Under the pieces are notes generated by a model, which did no database searches, was not told where the DNA came from, and saw nothing but the letters and a program-made list of their open reading frames with translations. Positions 37,541 through 47,357 of a stretch of DNA of 64,000 nt are shown here, piece after piece. The stretch's first letter is position 1. Every line of letters begins with the position of its first letter. The position numbers were made by a program, and so were the translations under genes. The stretch comes from Takakia lepidozioides (lineage: Eukaryota; Streptophyta; Takakiopsida; Takakiales; Takakiaceae): NCBI GenBank assembly GCA_030704615.1, contig CM060732.1:81925171-81989170 (forward strand). The letters run 5' to 3'.

Positions 37541-37769
37541 AAAGAGAGAGCCCACTCATTGGTTTTAATAGACATTCTTGAGGGTCGCCCCAGTGAATCC
37601 ACCCTTCCATGGGGGCGCAAAAATCAAGACCCTTCAGGAGGGGGTGATTGAATTGTACAGTCCCCTGTCAGAACACTTTGTTTTTCTTCCTCCTGTGGGG
37701 CCTGCAGCCTCGTGGAATGCAGTTGATTTAAGGAGGGGCGATTAGAAGGATCTCCATGGAACCACCCCC

Positions 37770-37840
37770 TCATGTTTTGGAGGGGCGATTCCATCTTGGG
37801 GGCGATTCCATCTTGGGGGCGATTCCTTGGGGTTGCGATT
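37770..37840. repeat. Short tandem repeat, GGGGCGATTCCATCTT
   Basis: GGGGCGATTCC occurs three times in a row, with CATCTT after the first two. Confidence 0.85.
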
Positions 37841-37868
37841 GGGAGTGCCCATGGAACCTCGCCCTATC

Positions 37869-40800
37869 TCACCAGTATTCCCCACAAGAACAAACTCCAT
37901 CTTGGAAATGGTGAAAACGGTTAGCATCCCGTACAATAATTGCTCGTCCGACAATCTTTGAGATAAACTTGGTGGCGGCATGGCAGTCACCACACACACG
38001 AAGGTTCTTGATGATCCGGAGAGGCGTATGGGGGGCCGTGCTGATCAGCCCAAAAGCAATGGCCAGTTTCTCACTGTGGTGGCAAAGAGACAATTCCTTT
38101 TGCTCCTCCTCAACATTATGCAATACAACGCGAGTGTCAGGCACATACCCTGCCGCCTGCATCTGCCCAGACAATCTTCTTAGCTCAGCATGGATATCTG
38201 CGATTCGTGGATGCAATTTGTCATCTACCACGAATGTGTGCAACCTGTTGCCAACCTCAATCCAGCAGCAACCTGGCTCCTTTCTGACCCCTCTGACTTC
38301 CATCATTTTTCTGACCTTGGCAGTATCATTCCACCTCCCAGATGCGGCATAGATGTTTGATAGCAATATGTAAGTTGCAGCATCATGTCGATTGCACTTG
38401 AGAATAGATTTTGCGGCCCGTTCTGCCACCTCCACATTGCCATGAATTCTGCAAGCACCAAGCAAGGCTTTCCACACCACAACATCGGGTGTGATTGGCA
38501 TGTTGTTGATGAAGTCCTCTGCATCATCCAATTGCCCTGCACGGCCAAGAAGGTCCACCATGCAGCCAAAGTGCTCCAATGTAGGAGTGAGACCATGATC
38601 TTGACTCAGGGAGTCAAAGTAGTGTATGCCTTCATCCACTAGGCCCCCATGGCTACATGCAGAGAGCACTCCTATAAAGGTGATACTGTTTGGCATCAAG
38701 CCTTCTTTTAGCATGTCAAGAAATAGTTGCAGGGAATACCTACGACACCCATGCTGGGCATATCCGCCAATCAATGCATTCCATGACACCACATTTCGTT
38801 CTGCCATACTGTCAAAAACTCCCTTTGCATCGTTGATGCTCCCGCATTTGGCATACATATCCACAAGAGCATTGCCCAGAATGATATCTGGTACAATTCT
38901 AGCTTTCATTATGTGGGCATGAACCTCTTTGCCCTTCTCTAGGGCTGCCAGGCTGGCACATGCATTGCAAACACAAATAAACGTGACATGGTTGGGCTTC
39001 ACCCCTTCCCTGATCATCTGCGCATAGGTCTCCACAGCCTCTATCCCACACCCATGCTGGGCATATCCTGTGATCATTGCAGTCCATGACACGACGTCTC
39101 GTTCAGCCATATTATTGAACACTCCCTTTGCATCCTCAATGCTCCCACATTTGGCATACATGTCCAGGAGGGTATTGTCCAAGACGATATCTGCTGTAAT
39201 TCCCGCATTCGTGATGTCAGCATGGACTTCTTTGGCCTTTTCCAGGGCTCCCATGCTGGCACACGCATTGCAAACACCAACAAATGTGACCTGGTCAGGT
39301 TTCACCCCTTCCCAAATCATTTGCTCATAGGTCTTCAAAGCCTCGAGTCCACACCCATGTTGGGCATATCCTGTGATCATCACACTCCAGGACACCACAT
39401 CTCGTTCAGCCATATTGTCAAACACTACTTTTGCATCCTTGATGCTCCCACATTTGGCATACAGGTTGATGAGGGCAGTGTCCAGGATGATATTTGGCAT
39501 AATTCCAGCTTCCATGATTCTGGCATGGATCTCTTTGCCCTTTTCCAGGGCTGCCAAGCTGGCACATGCATTGCAAATGCAAACAAACGTGACATGGTCG
39601 GGCTTCACCCCTTCCCACATCATTTGCTCATAGGTCTCCAAAGCCTCCATCTCACACCCATGCTGGGCATATCCTGCAACCATTGCATTCCAGGACACCA
39701 CATCTCGTTCAGCCATATTGTTGAACACTCTTTTTGCATCCACAATGCTCCTGCATTTGGCATACATGTACACGAGGGCATTGCCCAAGATGATGTTTGG
39801 GACAATCCCAGCATTTATAATATCAGCATGGACCTCTTTGCCCTTGTCCAGGGCTGCCAGGCTGGCACAAGCATTGCAAATGGAAACGAAGGTGACCTGG
39901 TCTGGTTTCACCCCTTCCTGTATCATTTGATCATAGGTCTCCAAAGCCTCCAGCCCACACCCATGCTGGGCGTATCCTGCAATCATCGCATTCCATGTCA
40001 CTACATCACGTTCAGCCATTTTTGCAAACACCCCTTTTGCAACCTCAATGCTCCCACATTTGGCATACATGTCCACAAGGGTAGTGTCCAGGATGATGTT
40101 TGGCGCAATTCCAGCTTTCACGATGTCGGCATGGACTTCTCTGCCCTTTTGTAGGGAGGCCAGGCTAGCACAAGCCTTGAGAACGCAAATGAACGTGACT
40201 CGGTTGGGTGTCACCCCTTCCCGCTTCATATGCTTATAGGTCTCCAAGGCCTCCCTACAATATCCCTGCTTGGCATACCCTGCCATCATTATATTCCATG
40301 TAATCAAACTTCGATCGGGCATTTGGTCAAACACTTGGCATGCATCCTCAATGCTCCCGCACTTGGCATGCATGTTGATGAGGGTGTTATGTAGAAAGAT
40401 GTCTGGCTTGAATCCACTTTGGATAATATGGGCATGCACTTGCTTTCCCTCTGCTAGGCCTTTCATTTTGATGCACTGCTGCAAGAGAGAGACATAAGTT
40501 TTGGAGTCTGCCACAATGCCTCCTTCCTTCAAAATCTGCAAAGTCTCCTTCAATTGTCCTGCCTTACATAGTGTCCTCACATCCCCACACCTTTCGAAGG
40601 GGGTCGCTATGACATGGGTGCCTGCGTTGCACAGCATTGCTGACACTGCTTTCAATTGACCACCTACCCATAGAGGTTTCTTGTTGCCATCAATCCATAG
40701 CCCGTTGTTGGTACTATTGTGCTCGATTTCTTGTCCTCTAGGATAGATTCTGCCTTGATTCTCCAAGGGTTGACAGGGATTTGAAAAATATTTCTTCCAA

Positions 40801-41198
40801 ATCTTCTCCTTGTCTGTTTTTTCAATTTTCGAATATTTGGTCCTAGCTGCATCCAGTTTCTCCAACTCACCCTTCACCCAAGCAGGTTTCGTGGAGCTAT
40901 CAATCGGTGGCCCCTCATTGGTATTCTTGTGATTGAAATCTGGTTCTCTAGGATGGATCTTTCTGCCTCTATTGTCCCACAATCGACTGGGGTCTACAAA
41001 ACAATCGTCACAAAGGTTCGTATTTTGGCATTTGTGGCCTCCTTCCTGATTCCCATGTACATGAACGTGGCCCTGCTCTACTAATCGCCACTGCCCTGCA
41101 ATTGCATTGAGACTCTTTGAAGCATATCCTAATGCAATGAAGTTCGGAAAATGCACGGAGCTGCGGGACCATGCCATACCTATCGTACTCGCTACCAT
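37869..41198 (-). CDS. PLS-class pentatricopeptide repeat protein with DYW deaminase domain
   Basis: A single open frame of 1109 residues from an ATG at 41198. The first 200 or so residues are non-repeat (organelle targeting plus a lineage-specific leader). Then, from about residue 205 (DVRTLCKAG), come PLS repeats of about 101 residues per triplet. The C-terminus has a PG-type box (KEPGCCWIEV) and a full DYW domain: HSEKLA near 1041 (HxE zinc/catalytic site), CGDCH near 1069, CSC near the end, final residues EYW. Such proteins perform site-specific C-to-U editing of mitochondrial or chloroplast RNA. Successive triplets are unusually alike (RDVVSWNAMIAGYAQHGC, EALETYEQM, VTFVCVCNACASLAALEKG). 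Paralogues lie at 42958-45407 and 47358-49790 in the opposite orientation. Confidence 0.94.
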   Translation of the reverse strand: MVASTIGMAWSRSSVHFPNFIALGYASKSLNAIAGQWRLVEQGHVHVHGNQEGGHKCQNTNLCDDCFVDPSRLWDNRGRKIHPREPDFNHKNTNEGPPIDSSTKPAWVKGELEKLDAARTKYSKIEKTDKEKIWKKYFSNPCQPLENQGRIYPRGQEIEHNSTNNGLWIDGNKKPLWVGGQLKAVSAMLCNAGTHVIATPFERCGDVRTLCKAGQLKETLQILKEGGIVADSKTYVSLLQQCIKMKGLAEGKQVHAHIIQSGFKPDIFLHNTLINMHAKCGSIEDACQVFDQMPDRSLITWNIMMAGYAKQGYCREALETYKHMKREGVTPNRVTFICVLKACASLASLQKGREVHADIVKAGIAPNIILDTTLVDMYAKCGSIEVAKGVFAKMAERDVVTWNAMIAGYAQHGCGLEALETYDQMIQEGVKPDQVTFVSICNACASLAALDKGKEVHADIINAGIVPNIILGNALVYMYAKCRSIVDAKRVFNNMAERDVVSWNAMVAGYAQHGCEMEALETYEQMMWEGVKPDHVTFVCICNACASLAALEKGKEIHARIMEAGIMPNIILDTALINLYAKCGSIKDAKVVFDNMAERDVVSWSVMITGYAQHGCGLEALKTYEQMIWEGVKPDQVTFVGVCNACASMGALEKAKEVHADITNAGITADIVLDNTLLDMYAKCGSIEDAKGVFNNMAERDVVSWTAMITGYAQHGCGIEAVETYAQMIREGVKPNHVTFICVCNACASLAALEKGKEVHAHIMKARIVPDIILGNALVDMYAKCGSINDAKGVFDSMAERNVVSWNALIGGYAQHGCRRYSLQLFLDMLKEGLMPNSITFIGVLSACSHGGLVDEGIHYFDSLSQDHGLTPTLEHFGCMVDLLGRAGQLDDAEDFINNMPITPDVVVWKALLGACRIHGNVEVAERAAKSILKCNRHDAATYILLSNIYAASGRWNDTAKVRKMMEVRGVRKEPGCCWIEVGNRLHTFVVDDKLHPRIADIHAELRRLSGQMQAAGYVPDTRVVLHNVEEEQKELSLCHHSEKLAIAFGLISTAPHTPLRIIKNLRVCGDCHAATKFISKIVGRAIIVRDANRFHHFQDGVCSCGEYW

Positions 41199-41971
41199 GG
41201 CTGCTCCCTCTCGGACTTATACCATGGCTGCTCCTGCTCGAATTTTCGCAATATGCACTGCCGCCTTCCAGCGGGCAGGTTGAAGCTGTCCTAACCCTCC
41301 TCAAGTCAGATCTGCTGCAGCTGACAGACTGCACTACCCGACTCAGGTCCCTTGAGTCACAGCAAACGGTCCCTCTGTTTCCAAGAGAAACATTTTGAAA
41401 ACTGACGCACTTCCATTTACTAGAGATGAGAATGGACCTCAGTCCCTGCAGGAAGAAGTGGAAGGAAGTGGGCACTAGATCAGCCATTGCAACAGAGGAG
41501 TCTTGCGTTATGCAGCATCAGCACTCTGCACCTCATATGACCAGCGATGGCATGGCTACTTAGTGCGAGGTATCAAGCTTTCCTAGTTCCCACCTGCAGG
41601 TTTAGAGATTTAGGGCTTACTTGGTACGCCCCAGGGCGCTTTTTTGTGGATCAAAGCTGAGCTGGAAGTTATGTACGTATGACAGCAGTCATCTCCCTAC
41701 ATCTTCTTCCCACCATTGATTGGTGTCGGAAATATATTCATAACCGGCTGATGTTGCATCTCGATGCTGTGAGTGCCCAGAGAACGACCCTCTTCAGGAC
41801 CATCAAGAACATAGCCTCTGCACTTAAGTTCACCAACTTGCAATATCGGCTGAGCCTAAAGCCCTGGCCCTGTTTGGGTCTTATTGCTGGGCAGCTCACA
41901 CACAGTCGATTTGATGCTTGTGTGAAGGGCTTTTCTGGAGGAAATCCGGCAAGCCAGAATCGTCTATATCA
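41199..41971. other. Upstream region of the DYW gene, no gene seen
   Basis: Minus-strand sequence at 41100-41250 read in another frame gives HCIRICFKE, also seen in the shifted frame of the paralogue at about 47540, so the leaders of the two genes are homologous in DNA but have shifted frames. Nothing else recognised. Confidence 0.45.
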
Positions 41972-42091
41972 AGGTAAGTCCCACAACTGGAGTGAGCCCC
42001 TCACAAAGGTAGTGTCTATCCCACTTGTACTGCCCCAACCGGGCGCAGGGTCTGTGGCCACAAGGCTTTGGCTAACAATTTCTTATGCGTA

Positions 42092-42105
<14 letters not shown>
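41972..42105 (+). repeat. Interspersed repeat shared with 33897-34035, copy 2
   Basis: See copy 1. Here it runs straight into a (TC)n tract and a LINE reverse-transcriptase fragment. Confidence 0.65.

Positions 42106-42144
<39 letters not shown>
42095..42144. repeat. (TC)n microsatellite
   Basis: About 25 TC units, nearly uninterrupted. Confidence 0.97.
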
Positions 42145-42145
<1 letters not shown>

Positions 42146-42790
42146 AAGGCTTACAACGCTCCCATTAGTTTTTCTGAGGTTGTGGAAGCAATTGACCAGT
42201 TAAACGGATATAAAGCTGGTGGACCTGATGGCATAGTCAACGAGCTTATCAAGCACGGCGGCGATCCCATGATAGAGGCCCTTGTACTTCTCTTTAACCT
42301 TATCTGGAGGACTGAAATGATCCCCTTTCGCTGGCGACAGGGGGTCATTGTCAATCTATACAAGAAGGGTGACAGAGAAGAACCGGGAAACTACCGAGGC
42401 ATCACGCTCCTCAATGCGGATGGCAAGATATTCTGCAGAGTTACAAGTACTCGTCTCGAGGTTGATCTGGAATCTAGAGGTTGTTTCCACGAAGGCCAAG
42501 CTGGCTTTTGGCGAAACAGGGGCTGTGTGGATCATGTCTTCACTCTAAGCCAGATTATCCAGGGGACGAAAAAAGAATGGAAACCCACTTTTGTTTTTTT
42601 CTTGGATGTCAAAAAGGCTTATGACACGATGTGGGAGAAACGGTCTATGGCTCCGACTTTGGTCATGTGGGATCAAGGGAAAGATGTGGAGAGTTGTCCA
42701 TAACCTTTCACCATACTTCAGACATAATTGCCTAAAGGAGGCTTTCTGGATTGAGCATTTGCTGAACCCTCTGTGGGGGAAAGCCAAGGC
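42145..42790 (+). mobile_element. LINE (non-LTR) reverse transcriptase fragment
   Basis: Plus-strand frame with KAGGPDGIVNELIKHGG, VNLYKKGDREEPGNYRGIT, GFWRNRGCVDHVFTL and FFLDVKKAYDTMW: the first reverse-transcriptase blocks, including the first catalytic Asp. After a frameshift near 42600-42680 the match continues as GIKGKMWRVVHNL. No F/YxDD box and no endonuclease remain, so the element is truncated at both ends and inactive. Its distal part is read in the same frame as the PPR gene that follows. Confidence 0.87.
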
Positions 42791-42957
42791 AACCGGCATG
42801 ATACAAGGTCAAGCACGCTCTGGTGATGGTCCAGCTCATGGTCGAAGGACAGAGTCTCGTCAAACAAGGGCTGCAGATGAATATGATTATCACCCACAAT
42901 CAGCCTTGCTTGAAGCATCAAAAGAGGGAGTCAACAACAACTGTTCTCACACTCGTG

Positions 42958-45407
42958 GGGATGTGAGGACTCTATGTAAGGCAGGACGTCTGAAGGATGT
43001 GCTGCACATTTTGAACCAAGGAGACATGCAGGTAGATGCCAATACATATATTTGTGTCTTGCAGGAGTGTACCGCCATGAAAGGCCTAAGAGAGGGAAAG
43101 CAGGTGCATGCCCACATCACCCGAAGTGGAATCAAGCCAAACATCTTTCTACTAAATACCCTCGTCAACATGTATGCAAAGTGCGGGAGTGTGGAGGATG
43201 CACGCCAAGTGTTTGACAAAATGACTGAACGAGATATTTATACATGGAATATAATTCTGGGAGGATATGCAAAACATGGGGGTGGTAGGGAGGCTTTTGA
43301 GATGTATGAGCAAATGCAAGGGGGAGGGGTGACACCTGATAGGGTCACATTCATTTGCATTCTGAATGCGTGTGCCAGCCTTGGAGCCCAGAGCAAGGGC
43401 AAAGAGGTGCATGCTGATATCATCAAAGCTAGAATTGGCCTAGATATCATTCTGGAGACTGCCATTGCTGCTATGTATGCCAAATGTGGGAGCCTAAGGG
43501 ATGCACGCATAGTGTTTGACAGTATGGCCCACCGAAATGTGATATCCTGGAATGTGATGATCACAGGATATTCTCAGCATGGTTGTGGTAGGGAGGCTTT
43601 GGGTATTTATGAGCAAATGATACAAGAGGGGATGAAGCCCAACAAGGTCACATTCATTTGCGTTCTCCATGCGTGTGCCAGCCTAGGAGCCCTGGAAAAG
43701 GGCAAAGAGGTCCATGCTGACATCATCAAAGCTGGAATTGCATCATATATCAATTTGGAGAACGCGCTTGTTACCATGTATGCCAAATGTGGGAGCGTGG
43801 TGGATGCGCAGCAAGTGTTTGACAGAATGACACAACGAAATACAGTCTCATGGAATGCATTGATCGCAGGATATGCACAGCATGGTTATGGTAGGGAGGC
43901 TTTGGAGAGCTATGAGCAAATGATACGGGATGGCGGGATCCCAGATAAGTTCACGTTCACTTGTGTTCTCAATGTGTGTGCCAGCTTGGCAAGCCTGGAA
44001 AAGGGTCAGAAGGTCCATGCTTACATCATAAAAGCTGGGATTGTTTCAGACATCATTTTGGAGACTGCCCTTGTTAACATGTATGCCAAGTGCAGGAACA
44101 TGAAGAATGCACTCCAAGTGTTTGATAAAATGGCTGACCGAGATGTGGTCTCATGGAGTGCAATGATTGCAGGATATGTTCAGCATGGTTGTGGTATGGA
44201 GGCTTTTCTGATCTACGAGCAGATGATACGGGAAGGAGTCACTCCCAACAGGGTCACTTTCATTTGTGCTCTCAATGCATGTGCCAACCTGGCAGCCCTG
44301 AAAAAGGGCAAAGAGGTCCATGCTAACATCATCGAAGCTGGAATTGCCTCAAGCATTAATTTGGAGAATGCCCTTGTAAGCATGTATTTGAAATGTGGAA
44401 GCATGAAGAATGCACGTCAAGTGTTTGACCACATGGCTGAACGAGATGTTGTCTCTTGGAGCTCCATGATTACAGGATATGCTCAGCATGAGAGTGGTAG
44501 GGGGGCTCTTGAGACCTACGAGCAAATGATACAGGAAGGGGTTACTCCCGACATTGTCACATTCACTTGTGTTCTCAATGCATGTGCCAGCCTGGCAGCA
44601 CTGGGAAGGGGCAAAAAGGTCCATGCAGACATTGTCAAAGCTGGCATTCCATCAGATATCATTCTAGAGAGTGCCCTTGCTGCCATGTATGCGAAATGCG
44701 GGGACATGAAGGATGCACGTCAAGTGTTTGACAATATGGCTGTACGAGATGTCGTCTCTTGGAGTGTGATCATTGCAGGATATGCTCAGCATGGGTGTGC
44801 TGTGGAGGCCCTGCAACTATTCGAACAAATGCCAAAGGAATGCCTGAAGCCAGACAGTATTACCTATCTATGTGTTCTCTCTGCATGTAGCTATGTGGGC
44901 CTAGTGGATGAAGGCTATCACTATTTTGATTCCATGAGTCGAGATCATGGCCTCACTCCTGCAGTAGAACATTTTGGCTGCATGGTGGACCTTCTTGGCC
45001 GAGCAGGGCGATTGGGTGAGGCAGAGGACTTCATTAACAAAATGCCAACTGAACCAGATGCTTCTGTGTTGGGGGCCTTGCTTGGTGCCTGCAGAATCCA
45101 TGGGAACGTGGAGGTTGCTGAACGTGCAGCACAACACCTTCTGAAGCGGGACTCACAGGATGCTGCAACTTATGTGCTTCTTTCGAACATCTATGCTGCT
45201 GCTGGCAGATGGGATGATACAGCAAAGGTGAGAAGAATGATGCAGGACAGGGGTTTCAGGAAGGAACCAGGGTGCAGCTTGATTGAGGTGGACAACCAGG
45301 TGCATACATTCATTGTAGATGACAAATTGCATCGACAAAATGATGAAATCCATGCTGCTGAACTGGTTGTCTGGGGAGATGAGTGTGGCTGGGTATATGC
45401 AGCCTGA
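42958..45407 (+). CDS. PLS-class PPR protein, DYW domain lost
   Basis: PPR sequence begins GDVRTLCKAGRLK at about 42955 and runs through about seven PLS triplets to the E-type region (CMVDLLGRAGRLGEAEDF, GACRIHGNVEVAERAA, KEPGCSLIEV, VDDKLH). At about 45355 the frame shifts by one base, ending at the TGA at 45407. The other frame goes on as LSGEMSVAGYMQPDTG and then diverges, so no DYW deaminase is encoded. The open frame extends upstream into the LINE fragment (first in-frame ATG about 42606; 42798 is a nearer one). The native start and targeting leader were therefore replaced or lost. It might work only with a deaminase in trans, or be an expressed relic. Confidence 0.75.
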
Positions 45408-45763
45408 CACAGGGTGTGTGTTGCCTGATGTGGTCACCCTTCCAGATTTGTTTGTAATATCCTTCGTTATCCCCATAGATCGAGCCATTTGCCGCATCCA
45501 ATTTCTCATTATACCCTCTCCACAATTGATTCCCCTTTAAACCAAAAATGATCACGAGAATTATATTTGCAGCTCAAGAACAAGTGTCCGCTCTCGCTGC
45601 CAGGTGGCATATGACTGAGCAGAATCAAATGTCCGTAGAACGTCCGGATCCTAACAATATAGAGGCCGACTCATTTGCTCATTCTGAAAACGTTTTCACT
45701 GACACTTTATAGTTCTTCTACGATATGCGAACAACAGACACAAATAGTATGTAAACATCATAA
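45408..45763. other. Downstream of PPR gene, no gene seen
   Basis: Degenerate sequence after the truncated PPR gene; no domain recognised. Confidence 0.4.
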
Positions 45764-46225
45764 CTAGAAACACAAGAACCAACAGACACAAAAACAGATA
45801 TGATACATTTGCAACAGATACCAAAATAGGTAAGGTATATAGCGCAAAAAGCCTTTGCCCTCAGCGTCCACAAATGTTGAACCATCAGGTTTATGCAATT
45901 CACTATTACCTGTGATCAGAAAAATAGTGAAACAATAGAACGCCATTCGCTTTTGAACACCTCTCGCGTAATTTGCTTGGTTCCCAGGACAGTCTAAAAT
46001 CAACTGCTCCTGCTCCTCCTTGTAACTGATGCCCTCAACTTTTCGCCTCTCAGTATTAGCACCAGCGTCTCTACTCATCTCCATGGCCTTGTTAATGGCA
46101 CGAGTCGTTTTTATAAAAAACGGATGCTCGGTGATTTTAAATCTTGGTTCATGAACACCAGTACGACACGCCCGATTCTCCTGTTCCCGAACGATCATCC
46201 TGTTGAAGCTCATATAGATATTCAT
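45764..46225 (-). CDS. Fragment possibly related to crypton/ZMYM-type recombinase domains
   Basis: A minus-strand frame from an ATG at 46225 encodes TEHPFFIKTTRAINKAMEM and VEGISYKEEQEQLI, with a hydrophobic QKRMAFYCFTIFLIT block. Spacing and composition recall the DUF3504 (crypton-derived) domains of ZMYM/QRICH1-like proteins, but conserved residues are few and the downstream catalytic part is absent. Could be an unrelated plant gene fragment. Low certainty. Confidence 0.25.
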   Translation of the reverse strand: MNIYMSFNRMIVREQENRACRTGVHEPRFKITEHPFFIKTTRAINKAMEMSRDAGANTERRKVEGISYKEEQEQLILDCPGNQANYARGVQKRMAFYCFTIFLITGNSELHKPDGSTFVDAEGKGFLRYIPYLFWYLLQMYHICFCVCWFLCF

Positions 46226-46439
46226 GAGGGATGAGGCAGGGTAACTTCGTGGGGATGCTCTTACTATACTAACATACTATTTGAAGTTAGGTTTCCCTGT
46301 GGATCTTTTAAGGGTGAGCACGACGGACGGAGCGGGCGGGCCGCCGTGGGGAGTGGCGGGCTGTGCGCAGGCCGGGCACTGGGAGCGTGGGGCCCGCTCC
46401 AAGGGGGACACGGAGTAGAGGCCTTTATTGCCTGACTTC

Positions 46440-46885
46440 AAAGAATTCCGGGGCGTTTTGCAGCTTCTCCTCGTCTCTGTTAGCTGTTTCTGGATACTTT
46501 CCAGTCGCCACATTGGCAGTATCATGTCAACATCACTCCAACTTACCTCCGTAGATCCACCCAAGGAGCTAACTTGCAGAATTCGTTGAAGAAGGTGCCT
46601 TCATTAGCAGCGCCTGGTTTGATCAATTGTGCCGCCACCAGTTGACCATCTACCCCTTCAGGTTTCTTGTAGCTATAGATCCACAGGGGATTATAGGTAA
46701 TCTTGCGCTTGAAATCCGGTCCTCTTGGGTGAATCTGGACCCACAATCCATCCCTGCTCCTTCAGCTATCCATGCCTCGGCCAATGTGGCTGCACGAAAG
46801 TATCTCAAAACAGCTAACAGAGACGAGGAGAAGCTGTGGAATGAACACTTTTCAATGGTGGGGCAATCGAGGCGAAAAGGTGAAT
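46440..46885. pseudogene. Inverted fragments of the PPR gene leader
   Basis: On the minus strand, 46543-46746 encodes IHPRGPDFKRKITYNPLWIY with KKPEGVDGQL, matching the leader IHPREPDFNHK of the DYW gene at 37869-41198. On the plus strand, 46780-46880 encodes TANRDEEKLWNEHFS, matching the leader of the same gene. A related TANRDEEKLQN is on the minus strand at about 46440-46520. These are duplicated, rearranged 5' pieces of the PPR family with no repeats attached. Confidence 0.6.
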
Positions 46886-47357
46886 AATGCCGGTTAGATT
46901 ACAAAGAGAAACAGACAACAAGATGCAATGCCAAGCTTTGCTGGAAATTGTCATCCTCTCTCTCCCCGGCACATTTTCTAGGTCTTGGGGAGCAATTCAG
47001 CTTAGGAATTAGTGTGTGATAAATTCCCTTTCCGAGGAGTTGATTATGTTCCAATGTGTTAGTCTCATGGCTGGCACATATATGTAGTCTACCGTTACAC
47101 CTCTGTCCTTGCAGCAGCTGGGTTCCATTCACAACTTTATGTATGGATGTGTCTGAGAGAGAGGAAGAGAGAGATCGATTGCTGTTGGTTAATCGAGGGA
47201 CCTCAGTAGGGGCTGGATCACGGTGGTCAGCGACAGCGGATACCGACAACCTTTTTATTGGAAGCAGATCTGATCTAACTGGGCTCTGTACAACAGCTTC
47301 CAACCTACACACTGGAAGGCTGCAGCGCAGGGCGCAACAGTTCGAGAAGGGGTAGCC
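46886..47357. other. Upstream of PPR pseudogene, no gene seen
   Basis: Probable former promoter and leader of the PPR pseudogene. No clear TATA box. Confidence 0.35.

Noticed and set aside
39222..40154. 310-codon plus-strand open frame inside the PPR gene region
   Set aside because: It runs antisense to the intact DYW-class gene and repeats with the same period, as expected for a shadow frame of a repetitive gene.
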